Assembly: GCA_902775075.1 (NCBI GenBank)
Contig: CACYKX010000009.1
Location: 1 to 37,319, forward strand
Source of the DNA: an uncultured Prevotellaceae bacterium
GTDB taxonomy: Bacteria; Bacteroidota; Bacteroidia; Bacteroidales; Bacteroidaceae
Length of the DNA: 37,319 nucleotides
Direction: 5' to 3'
Part shown: in pieces, positions 8,775-17,789 of the stretch
Numbering within the stretch: the stretch's first letter is position 1
Layout of the letters: every line of letters starts with the position of its first letter
Notes under the pieces: model-generated
Told to the model about the DNA's origin: nothing
Database searches by the model: none
The model's input: only the letters and a program-made list of their open reading frames with translations
Position numbers and translations under genes: made by a program

Positions 8775-10906
8775 AATTTCAATATTTTATTGTTAAATGT
8801 TTCGGATTCAACCAAAAACATTGTACTGTATAGTTCTTCACCGTTAATATCAATATCTGTTGCATCTTCAAAAGCTTCATCTATAGGTGTATAATTATCA
8901 TCCAGTAGAGTAAATGCAGTCCCAGACATTGGTATGATATGAAGTGTAATATCTTTATTGCTATTACACTGAGTAATAGTTATTACAGCAATTGGCTGGT
9001 CTTTCTTTGATAAGACACCAAAGTGATAACCATATAATATCTTAGATGTATTTTCTGTGATAATCACATTTCCTTTTGCTTTTCCAATCAGTGTAGGTTT
9101 TTTCTCTATAGTATTTTGTCTATAATTGTATATTTCCGCATCTCCATAATAACCAACCTTTAGACAGATTAATAAATTGCTTTTATTCTTGCATGTAGTG
9201 CAAGTCCCTGAAGAATTAAGAACATGCCATTGATTACATTGAGAACAATACATCAATTCATCTAGTCCATTTCTAAGTGAGTCACGCCAATTATTCATCT
9301 TTGGACGCTGCATAGGGTCATTGCTAAGGGACTGAAATAATATATCACGAACAGAAGAAGCAACATAAATTGTATCACTATAATCATTTGTGAGCGAAAA
9401 TTCTTTACCAGTTAGCATCTGATATACAAAAGATGCAAACGAATAGCATTCGCTCATTGGTGTAATGGGGGATAGGTGATGCCTTACTTCTGGAGCTATA
9501 TAAGGAAAACTTTCCTGCATATGCATCATATTCGTTTTATAACTGGCACTACTATCATCTTGCATTCTGACTACTATTGGTTCATCAGAAACAACTTCAA
9601 AATTGGCTGGATTCATATTCCCCAGAACCAGATTCGCGTTATGATATGCACTTACTAGATCTGCCAGAGCGATTAGTAACTTATATCGTAATACAATTGA
9701 ACCTGAAATTGACAGGTATTTATTGAACGAGATAGACTCGTTTTTATACAAGTATTCATCCAAAGAATGGCCCTTTACCTCATAATCGTCAAAGAATGTC
9801 GCCTCACATCTTATTGATTTTATTTCATCTTGGGAGTTATACTCTGCTTCATGTGTTTTTAGTCCGTCAGTAGAATTACTAGCTGCTCTATCTTCTTTAT
9901 TATAGTTATAAGGTGCAGCTTGCAAAAGTTCTCTTTGAAGATCAAGTTCTTTTTTTTGAGATTCTCTCCATCTGATAAAGTCGTTATCATCGTTTGAAGA
10001 GTCTTTCTTATCGTCATTGTTTGTTTCAGTCTCCCAATTGACATCCTCTAAGAATGGTTCTTTTTCTTTGAGATTGCTTTGGAAAATGATTGGGGCAAAG
10101 AGGTTTGAACCTATATGCTTAATGCATACGGTTATAGCATTCGTGATTTCGTAATCATCAAAGTACTCATTTTTATCAACGGCTCCCCAAATAAAATAGC
10201 CTTCATGTAGAGAACATTTTACAATATATTGTTCTCTGGTAACATCAATAACATAGCCTTTGATCTCTTTTCCTGGCACTAACTTGTCGAATTGTTTCTG
10301 CCATGACTGTTCAGGGCAGACTTCATATCTAAGTCGGGCATATGTTCCATTTTTGCTTCCTGTAACCTCGACACGTGGTTCTAAAACAGTAAATTCTTTC
10401 TTTCCACTGCATGTCTTCAATAAGCCCTCTGCACAATAGGTACTTAATTCTATGCCATTATAATAAACATCTGATAAATGTACTCGTCCTTCGATAAACA
10501 AGTTGCCATAGCCCTTTGTGTAAAGTACTTTGCTTGCAAACCCTTTGACCTTTATTTTAACTTTCTGCCCAACAATTTGTTTGAGTTCTTGTTCGATAAG
10601 AAGTTTCCTTTTAGCCTTTTTATCGGCTTTGGTCTCTATTGTAGCTTGCTTCTTGGTTGGCTTACTATGCCTCTGATGGATTTCATTCAACACTGCCTGA
10701 ACTTCAGGCTTCTCATGCGCAACAGAGCTACGTAATTGTTTAGCTTGCGGTTTATAGCCAAACTCCCTATAAAGCAAAGAACATTGCATGTCTCTTAAAC
10801 GTACATTGAGATTTCTGTCTTCAAGAGGCATTCCTTTTGAGGCCAGAAATTCTGCAGCTGTGTCTAAGCCGATGTTCAAGTTTCTTATTGCTTCATGTAA
10901 ACGCAT
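8762..10906 (-). CDS. Pseudokinase with IF2-N-like, OB-like and zinc-ribbon regions
   Basis: A 714-residue multidomain protein. Residues 1-50 (RLHEAIRNLNIGLDTAAEFL and on) closely resemble the N-terminal helical domain of Bacteroidetes translation initiation factor IF-2. Residues about 208-275 (PGKEIKGYVIDVTREQ and on) look like an S1-type OB fold. Residues about 365-545 match the C-lobe of a protein kinase: LVLGNMNPANF at the catalytic loop, QDD at 449-451 in the DFG position, YIAPEV around 468 and RPKM before the last helix. The catalytic Asp of HxDxxPxN is Asn430, and no glycine loop or VAIK lysine is visible, so catalysis is doubtful. A zinc ribbon (CSQC and CTTC, about 553-567) follows, then an unassigned beta-rich tail. 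It may be a scaffold or sensor linking helicase and translation components. Confidence 0.7.
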   Translation of the reverse strand: MRLHEAIRNLNIGLDTAAEFLASKGMPLEDRNLNVRLRDMQCSLLYREFGYKPQAKQLRSSVAHEKPEVQAVLNEIHQRHSKPTKKQATIETKADKKAKRKLLIEQELKQIVGQKVKIKVKGFASKVLYTKGYGNLFIEGRVHLSDVYYNGIELSTYCAEGLLKTCSGKKEFTVLEPRVEVTGSKNGTYARLRYEVCPEQSWQKQFDKLVPGKEIKGYVIDVTREQYIVKCSLHEGYFIWGAVDKNEYFDDYEITNAITVCIKHIGSNLFAPIIFQSNLKEKEPFLEDVNWETETNNDDKKDSSNDDNDFIRWRESQKKELDLQRELLQAAPYNYNKEDRAASNSTDGLKTHEAEYNSQDEIKSIRCEATFFDDYEVKGHSLDEYLYKNESISFNKYLSISGSIVLRYKLLIALADLVSAYHNANLVLGNMNPANFEVVSDEPIVVRMQDDSSASYKTNMMHMQESFPYIAPEVRHHLSPITPMSECYSFASFVYQMLTGKEFSLTNDYSDTIYVASSVRDILFQSLSNDPMQRPKMNNWRDSLRNGLDELMYCSQCNQWHVLNSSGTCTTCKNKSNLLICLKVGYYGDAEIYNYRQNTIEKKPTLIGKAKGNVIITENTSKILYGYHFGVLSKKDQPIAVITITQCNSNKDITLHIIPMSGTAFTLLDDNYTPIDEAFEDATDIDINGEELYSTMFLVESETFNNKILKLCHI

Positions 10907-10961
10907 TTGTATTTCTTTTGCAATATGTTCAATCTAATATTATGTGGTTTGAATAACCCAT

Positions 10962-11666
10962 CTATTTATTCTGATTGTTTGATTCAAATAGTCTTTTTAA
11001 TTCATCAACATCCATTACTTCTCGCTTTCTGTGTACCATTGAATGGCAATTGGAGCAAAGCGCACATAACTCTGATTGAGGAATTGGATGTTCATCATCA
11101 TATGTAGCCAATGGCTTTGTATGATGCACTTCAAGGAAGTTCTTTCCAATTTCTCCATATGCTTTCTCAAAGTTAAATCCACATACATAACAGGTATATC
11201 CAGAGTCCTCTAAACATTTTTGTCGTGCAGCACGATTTCGTTGACGACGAAGAATCTTCGCCTCTGTCAATCTGCCTTCAACCATTTGGCGTTCTTCCTC
11301 GTCAGTTCCGGGGTTTTCACCTGGATTATTATCTGGCATTTGTATAGAAGAAAGATCGATTCCTATTTTATTTGCATAGAAACGAATGTATGCTTCAATT
11401 GCTTTCGATGAAATATAGCCTGAATGTCCAGCCAATATCTCGTCATCTGATTTCAGTTTTGCAGAAAACGACAGTAATTCTTCGATGGAATACTTGTCAT
11501 CATATATGCAGTCAAAGTCCTGACGCACGTGTTCCCTAATCAATGTCGGAAGTGATTTCTCTGTCGCATTGACCAATGTATTCAGCATATTTCTTTTTAT
11601 GCCTTCAACAATGCGCAGATACTTTCTATATTCCGAATGAACTGCTTTTTGTTCTTCTGTCAACAT
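10962..11666 (-). CDS. HNH endonuclease
   Basis: A 234-residue protein with a C-terminal HNH/beta-beta-alpha-metal nuclease. It has CYVC at 159-162, EVHHTKPL with His181-His182, CSNCH at 204-208 and His212. The two CxxC pairs form the structural zinc site and the His/Asn residues the catalytic metal site, as in McrA-like and phage-defence HNH enzymes. Residues 1-140 are helical and may bind DNA or a partner. The start overlaps the DruE-like helicase stop by 7 bp, so the two are probably translationally coupled; 55 bp separate it from the pseudokinase. It is the clearest DNA nuclease in the leftward operon, since the McrC-like protein shows no obvious nuclease motif. All key residues are present, so it is probably active. 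Confidence 0.88.
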   Translation of the reverse strand: MLTEEQKAVHSEYRKYLRIVEGIKRNMLNTLVNATEKSLPTLIREHVRQDFDCIYDDKYSIEELLSFSAKLKSDDEILAGHSGYISSKAIEAYIRFYANKIGIDLSSIQMPDNNPGENPGTDEEERQMVEGRLTEAKILRRQRNRAARQKCLEDSGYTCYVCGFNFEKAYGEIGKNFLEVHHTKPLATYDDEHPIPQSELCALCSNCHSMVHRKREVMDVDELKRLFESNNQNK

Positions 11667-14600
11667 GAGCTACTTTTCTTAATTATAACATAGTACAGTA
11701 CATCTTCATTATTACGTACAACACTGACTGACCCACTGAGAGTATCGAGATTCATATATTTACTATCAGACCTATAGCCACCACTTATACCATGATCAGG
11801 ACGTATTTCAACAAGTGCGCCATCCTCGGTGTTTATTCTTAACCATCTGTGATGATCTGCATCATTGAAAGAATGTTCTGGGTCGATTCCAAAAATATCA
11901 AGGAAAAGTTGGTCTGTATATTTGTCAGCTTCCTCCTTAGATGAGAAATTCATGCTAATAGGAGTCCAGTCATTAAATCGTTCATTGACACATTTACGCT
12001 TTGGCGAATCTAATTGCAAAGTGATATTATCTATAGAAAAGCCGAATAAATTGCGCATCTCATCAATAAGATAAACCAGCATAAGACTTGCTAATGCGCT
12101 GTTTACATACATGTCACTAAATGATATATCCACATGTTTTCCTCTGAGGATATCAGAAAGAATGTCAATATCATCCTTTTTCAGTACATATGGTGCAATG
12201 GCAGTAGAAAAATAATTCTTTATCTGAAATGTTGTCGCATGAGTTATACCTTCACGGACAATCTGTGAAGGTGAAACTGTGTAGGTCGGTTCATCTTGAC
12301 TTACAAATGTAGGCAAAGAAGAATCAACAAATACATGACTGCAATTCTTTCCCCAGTTATTGGAGAATGATAGAACTGCCTCCTTATTAGTGAAATATCT
12401 TCTTGTCTTGTTTGATGTTTCAACTATTATTGCAGTTTTCAAACCGCCCATGTCTTTAACTAGTTGCACATCACAATCCGGAAATTTATCCTTTAGATTT
12501 ATGAAAGGTAATTTGCCTGAGAGTGATGTATGTAGTTCTGGATGGTACTCAACGACAAGTGATATTTTCTTGCCATTCACTAGGGCATTATTAATGAGTT
12601 TGCCCATTTCCGAGCGAACACTTGACCAGTCACTGATGGCATAGTCATCAGATTCATCTGATACACACAAAGTGAGCTTCTTTACTTCAGAATCGTTATT
12701 GGCCTGTTTGAAAATATCCTTTAGAGATTGATAAACAACCTTGGCAGACGGACTAACAGCCTTGATTGAGCTGGGTACGTCAAGGGCTTTGTCTTTTTGT
12801 CTGTTAAGCCAATCCATTACTTTAGCTTTAGACAAAAGATGTGAATATCTGTAGTTGTTTCTATCTACAAGACATCTCGCACAAGCACCACCATCAACGT
12901 GACAGTTACAATTTGTCTCTTCAAGGTCTTTTCTGGCGATGTCAAATATTTCCTGACAAAGGACGGGATTCATCAGTTTCAGCGAATATCCGCATCCACC
13001 TTTTGCTGTGTCATATATAAATAGAACCCAAGCATTGATCTCTTGTTTAATGCCAAAATCAATTTCCCCTTCATCGATTCCTTCACTTTTTGCTAAGGCA
13101 CGTTTTAGAACTACACCTAGAGAAAATACGAGTTGCTCATCCATTTCATATTCAGATGAAGCGGCATCTTTTTTGAAACGAAGTACAGTATAGCATGTGG
13201 GATGATTACCTGTGAATACGACATGTCGTGCAATATCTCCATCGTTTGCCTCACAATCATCTCCCCATAATCTCTTGTGGCCAGGTTTTACAGAATACGG
13301 AATACTTTCTTTTGTTGAAGTTGCAGAATACTCTATGGAAGCTCGACCACAACGCTTACAGAAAGCAAAACCATGACCATTTCCAACATTATAGAATAAT
13401 ATATTACCAGTCTCACCACTGCTAATGATTTCGACCATGTTGATTGCCTTATGTTGACTCCAATCTGTTTTTAGTAAAACAGGTCTAATGTCGTAGAAGT
13501 GTTTCTCTGTTTTCTCTTCGCGTGAACTGTCAACATTTTGGTCTGTACAAAAGCCTATAGGTTCATAAGCTAATGTATATGTGTCATGGTCTCTATCGAT
13601 TATACTATGATAGGGATTCTGACAGATAGGACAGATTCTGTTCTCGTCCAAATTTCTTCTGTATTCAGTATGACCACAATGAGTACAATGATATATTGCT
13701 CTAGTTTGAGTTTCTTCATTGTATGCGCCAAGAAGTTTTATTCCTGCGGAAACATAGTTCTTTTCGTTTACGACTACGGTTTGTTCTGGGGCGTACTCAT
13801 TAAGAGCCGTATGGATATCACGGGAAGCTGTGGTAGCACGGCGAAGTTCTGCAATTTCCTTTTGAACCTTATTTAGCTCGTTCTGCAAATTAAACTTCTC
13901 TACACTATCACTTTCTGCTGCAATCTTGTTCTGGAGGGTTTCTGCCTTATCATATAAACGATGAAGCTTAACAGCCTGGTCTCTATCAGTAAAGTCAAAT
14001 GTCACGACTCCCGTTGGCATATTAGCATTAGGGATAAACTGATGTTCGGATAGATAATTCAGCAATCCTTCGGATTTTGATTTGCGAATCTGATTGCTAA
14101 TAGCCATTTGGCGTCTTGTGTCGTTCTTGAATTGAACAAACGCATCATTAAGTTCGCCAATTATATCATTGTATTCTTTCTGTATAGTTTGTATTGAATC
14201 TTTAGTGATATTAATCGTATAAGGGGTGCTCTCCCCAAATACCTTCTTGAATTTACGCTCCTCTGCTTGATTAGCTCTCATATCATCCAAAAATTGAACA
14301 AACGTATCACATGTAGAAGTCATAAACTCGTCAACGGACATAGTAGCTTGAATACCAGATCCATTATCGCAAATAAATTGTCTGAAGAAGAAAGAGTTTA
14401 TATGTCGCTGTATGATAGTCTGGCTTGGACGAACCTTAATCATGTGCTGTGTCGTTTGAAGAGCCCACATAGGATTAGCAAAAGCATGTTGACCTACAGG
14501 GGTGTTATTGCAGAGGGAGAAAGCTATAGCTTTGCTTTGTCCCATACGACCAGCACGACCCACACGCTGAAGATAATTAGCAGCTGTAGGAGGAACAGTG

Positions 14601-17600
14601 TCCATCAGAACCACATCAATGTCACCAATATCAACACCCATTTCCATTGTGGTAGAACAGTGCAGGACATTGACTAATGGGTTCTTTTGGCTAAATGCTT
14701 TTGTGTAATCACGCAACAACTTCTTAGATTGTTGGGCAGAATGCTCTGCAGCTATATATATAGGAGTCTTGTGATATGAATACTTATGTCGGTCAGTCCA
14801 TAAACCGTTAGCCTTCAGGTTCTGGATATTATTATCATTCTTTTCCCATTCTATGACTTCATCATTATCTTTGGGTCTTGAAGGTAAAGATATCTTTGTA
14901 CCATCGCACTTGTATTTAGCAAATAACTTTTCACAGATAGTACCTACGATCAGTGGGCTATATCCGCAGAAAGTAGTGTCAAGAATCTGATATGTTACAG
15001 GACATATCCATCCTTCTTGCAATCTCTTGATTTTACATACATTATTCCCTTCTTTACCTGAGAGGTCGAGAAAATAGCAATCAACGTATTTATCATCAGG
15101 ATAGAAGCGAGGGTTATTATAGCCTTCGGTGTCGTCAGCTTTTACCTTCGTAAATATCTTCTTCTCAATCAGAGTGTTCCATGCTTCTTGAATAACGGCA
15201 TCAACAACCCTGACATTAGCTTGAAGTTGGTCTAGTGTATGTATACCTATACCTGCACAAAGAAGAACTACTAGACGAGACTGTTGTTCTGAAACATTTC
15301 CACCTTCATTAATCTTCACTGATGGCCAATGTTTGAGCTTTTCTCTTGTATCGTCGGCTGCCGCAATAGGACTACTCAAATTGCTGTCACGAACATATTT
15401 CTTCTCATCATCTACTAATGGCTGAATATGGTTATTCAGTCTCATAACATAGTCGATAGCAAGTTTAAGATAGTCTTGCCAGTCTTTATCTTCAATACGA
15501 ATGTTATTTTTATCGGCATAATCCGCTAAGATTGATGGTACTTTGGCAGTTTTCAATGAAGGATAATCAAGATAAATGAATCCCATTGTTTCTGCATTGG
15601 TTTCATAAGCAGGTCGTCTACCTATAATTCCTCTAACTAAAGCAGCCTTGTAAGCTTTCTTGTTTTTTGCACCATCAGTGTTGGACAGATGATCAAACAT
15701 CGCTTGATTATAAATCTCTTCCGAAAAATCATAAAGAGATACACCATCTGGCGAAGATGGGGCTGTCGCCATAATCGATGCTATTTGTTCAGCTGTTAAG
15801 AGTTTCCTTACTGGTTCTGGAATTGCATCTAATGGATTCACCGCTTGTATTTGTGCAAGTCTTTCCAAAATGTTTTCATAACTTTGATTTCGTTCAACAT
15901 TGATATTAAACGTTTTGGCAGAAATTGCAGTTCCTTGACGGCTATCAGTAAATGCAATATACTTTCCCCAGCTTCTTCCTTCAGGAGCGCATTCACGAAG
16001 GAAAACGGGAGAGACAGTTTGGTTGATAAAGTTGATAGGAATTCTAAAGTGTTTTAAATTTAGGCGTTTGCCCTGAGCTAAACGGCCACAACTTGGACAA
16101 TATGAATGTCCATCATCTTTTCTAACTTCAACCCACTGACCTTCGTTGTCGGAACGTACTTCAAGTACCGTTCCATTAGCACTATGAATTATATCCATTG
16201 TGCCAACATGTGCTTTGCTTACAGGATTAAAGAACTTCTCTTTTTCATAAGGCATTAAGAAGAATGTGTCAGGACGACCTGCACTATCCAATTCATCCTC
16301 TTCTTCTTGTTCTGGTGAAAGGTCTATAGAGAAATAATCATCTCTATTAGCACCATCTTCACAAGGAAAAATCTTATGGTTCTGTGAATCACTACATCCC
16401 ATAAGAACAAATCCACCACATCGCTTACATTGTACTATTTCGAGCAGAGGAACGCCACATTCAGGACATACTGATGCCTTATATGTAGTAAGATGCCCAT
16501 ACATCGGTATAGCAGGGTTGACCCCTTGGCAATCAGCATTAGCACAAGCATAAAGTCCGCTTATTGCGCGCATAAAATAATGTGCCCTTAGGGATAGAAC
16601 AGGATTGTTGCCTTGCGACATTTCACAAAGTTTATCCAGGAGTTGTAAAGCTGGCAACAATTTCTCCTTGTTATATGGAGTATCTGGACATAACCACTCC
16701 CACATTTGCTGAAGTGTCATGCCTGGAACCTTGTTAATTTTGTCGCGTAGCGATAGAACTTTGTCAACTGAAGGAAGATTGTTCTTTTTCAGTTCAGAAG
16801 AGAGTTCGTCCTTATCAAGTGGGCGAACCAAGCGATTACCTCCAATCACCTTTATCTGTTCAACTGGTTGTCCAGTGACAGTTGATATAAAATCTGCAAG
16901 TGACTGTGCTCCTTCTTCACCTCCAATAGTTGCTGATGTACATGCAAACCTAACTTGTTCTGGTGTTCTATCAAATGCTTCTAATATTCGTTTTATCTGA
17001 TATGCTAGTTCAACTGCTGCAGAACCAGAGTAACTATGAGCTTCATCGATAACAATCCAGCGAAGTTTACCTGCTGACTCTTTTAACATATCTTGGTCCT
17101 TTTGGCGCACAAGTATATATTCTAACATGCTAGGGTTAGTCAGAAGAATTTCGGGTCGTGTGCCTTGATGTTTTGGATCTCTGATATCATCACGAGTAAC
17201 AATCTCATTCGGAAGTATTTCGTCACGCCCATCAGCACGATATTCAGGAGTATCACCATTATAGACAGCAAAATGCAAATTGGTTGCTTCACAATACTCT
17301 GAAAGACGTTTCTTTTGGTCTTCCATCAATGCATTCAGTGGGTAAAGGAAGATGGCTTCGATAGCATTTGTGTGGCCTTGTTCATACAAGTCACTCAAAA
17401 CAGGATACATAAAACACTCAGTTTTACCAGAGCCTGTACCTGAAGTTACAACAATACTTTTGTTTTCTGCCAGTGTTTTCCAACTCTCTGCCTGATGCTT
17501 GAATGGGACAAATGGTCGAAACGTTTTCCCTGCTTCGATGGCCTTGTTTTCACGGATCTTTTCAAGCTTATTCCAGACATCTCTGTTGATTGCAGACCTC

Positions 17601-17785
17601 CAAGTTTCATCAGAAGAAGGCTCCCAACCAAATGTACTTTGGAAGACAGGTTCAGCCAACAATGGTTCTCTATCAAAAAGTTCATCAATTGCAGAACGCA
17701 TTGGATGACTTCCTGGTGCCCAAAGAGAAAGTAATGCTAAGCGCATATTCTCTTCTGTTTCTTTGTATATGTTTTCAAACTTCAT
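11660..17785 (-). CDS. druE-like: DruE-like giant SF2 helicase with DUF1998
   Basis: A 2041-residue protein. The N-terminal DEAD/DEAH helicase core has Walker A SGTGSGKT at 115-122, DEAH at 247-250 and TSATIGG near 281; the second RecA domain carries MEMGVDIGDID and motif VI QRVGRAGR at about 1074-1081. Cysteine pairs inserted between the lobes (about 410-460 and near 565) and HCTHC/CPIC at about 1365-1390 look like zinc ribbons. DUF1998 (about 1540-1680) ends in the CNCHVDGGACARC cysteine cluster shared with MrfA/YprA helicases. About 350 unassigned residues follow. Size and order match DruE of Druantia; DISARM instead splits these functions into DrmA and DrmB. It starts 4 bp after the DruH-like gene. 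Likely role: ATP-driven translocation on phage DNA. Confidence 0.82.
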   Translation of the reverse strand: MKFENIYKETEENMRLALLSLWAPGSHPMRSAIDELFDREPLLAEPVFQSTFGWEPSSDETWRSAINRDVWNKLEKIRENKAIEAGKTFRPFVPFKHQAESWKTLAENKSIVVTSGTGSGKTECFMYPVLSDLYEQGHTNAIEAIFLYPLNALMEDQKKRLSEYCEATNLHFAVYNGDTPEYRADGRDEILPNEIVTRDDIRDPKHQGTRPEILLTNPSMLEYILVRQKDQDMLKESAGKLRWIVIDEAHSYSGSAAVELAYQIKRILEAFDRTPEQVRFACTSATIGGEEGAQSLADFISTVTGQPVEQIKVIGGNRLVRPLDKDELSSELKKNNLPSVDKVLSLRDKINKVPGMTLQQMWEWLCPDTPYNKEKLLPALQLLDKLCEMSQGNNPVLSLRAHYFMRAISGLYACANADCQGVNPAIPMYGHLTTYKASVCPECGVPLLEIVQCKRCGGFVLMGCSDSQNHKIFPCEDGANRDDYFSIDLSPEQEEEDELDSAGRPDTFFLMPYEKEKFFNPVSKAHVGTMDIIHSANGTVLEVRSDNEGQWVEVRKDDGHSYCPSCGRLAQGKRLNLKHFRIPINFINQTVSPVFLRECAPEGRSWGKYIAFTDSRQGTAISAKTFNINVERNQSYENILERLAQIQAVNPLDAIPEPVRKLLTAEQIASIMATAPSSPDGVSLYDFSEEIYNQAMFDHLSNTDGAKNKKAYKAALVRGIIGRRPAYETNAETMGFIYLDYPSLKTAKVPSILADYADKNNIRIEDKDWQDYLKLAIDYVMRLNNHIQPLVDDEKKYVRDSNLSSPIAAADDTREKLKHWPSVKINEGGNVSEQQSRLVVLLCAGIGIHTLDQLQANVRVVDAVIQEAWNTLIEKKIFTKVKADDTEGYNNPRFYPDDKYVDCYFLDLSGKEGNNVCKIKRLQEGWICPVTYQILDTTFCGYSPLIVGTICEKLFAKYKCDGTKISLPSRPKDNDEVIEWEKNDNNIQNLKANGLWTDRHKYSYHKTPIYIAAEHSAQQSKKLLRDYTKAFSQKNPLVNVLHCSTTMEMGVDIGDIDVVLMDTVPPTAANYLQRVGRAGRMGQSKAIAFSLCNNTPVGQHAFANPMWALQTTQHMIKVRPSQTIIQRHINSFFFRQFICDNGSGIQATMSVDEFMTSTCDTFVQFLDDMRANQAEERKFKKVFGESTPYTINITKDSIQTIQKEYNDIIGELNDAFVQFKNDTRRQMAISNQIRKSKSEGLLNYLSEHQFIPNANMPTGVVTFDFTDRDQAVKLHRLYDKAETLQNKIAAESDSVEKFNLQNELNKVQKEIAELRRATTASRDIHTALNEYAPEQTVVVNEKNYVSAGIKLLGAYNEETQTRAIYHCTHCGHTEYRRNLDENRICPICQNPYHSIIDRDHDTYTLAYEPIGFCTDQNVDSSREEKTEKHFYDIRPVLLKTDWSQHKAINMVEIISSGETGNILFYNVGNGHGFAFCKRCGRASIEYSATSTKESIPYSVKPGHKRLWGDDCEANDGDIARHVVFTGNHPTCYTVLRFKKDAASSEYEMDEQLVFSLGVVLKRALAKSEGIDEGEIDFGIKQEINAWVLFIYDTAKGGCGYSLKLMNPVLCQEIFDIARKDLEETNCNCHVDGGACARCLVDRNNYRYSHLLSKAKVMDWLNRQKDKALDVPSSIKAVSPSAKVVYQSLKDIFKQANNDSEVKKLTLCVSDESDDYAISDWSSVRSEMGKLINNALVNGKKISLVVEYHPELHTSLSGKLPFINLKDKFPDCDVQLVKDMGGLKTAIIVETSNKTRRYFTNKEAVLSFSNNWGKNCSHVFVDSSLPTFVSQDEPTYTVSPSQIVREGITHATTFQIKNYFSTAIAPYVLKKDDIDILSDILRGKHVDISFSDMYVNSALASLMLVYLIDEMRNLFGFSIDNITLQLDSPKRKCVNERFNDWTPISMNFSSKEEADKYTDQLFLDIFGIDPEHSFNDADHHRWLRINTEDGALVEIRPDHGISGGYRSDSKYMNLDTLSGSVSVVRNNEDVLYYVIIKKSSSC

Positions 17786-17789
17786 ATTC

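Noticed and set aside
14267..14677. 136-codon open frame on the plus strand
   Set aside because: Antisense shadow of the DruE-like helicase, opposite its motif VI region.
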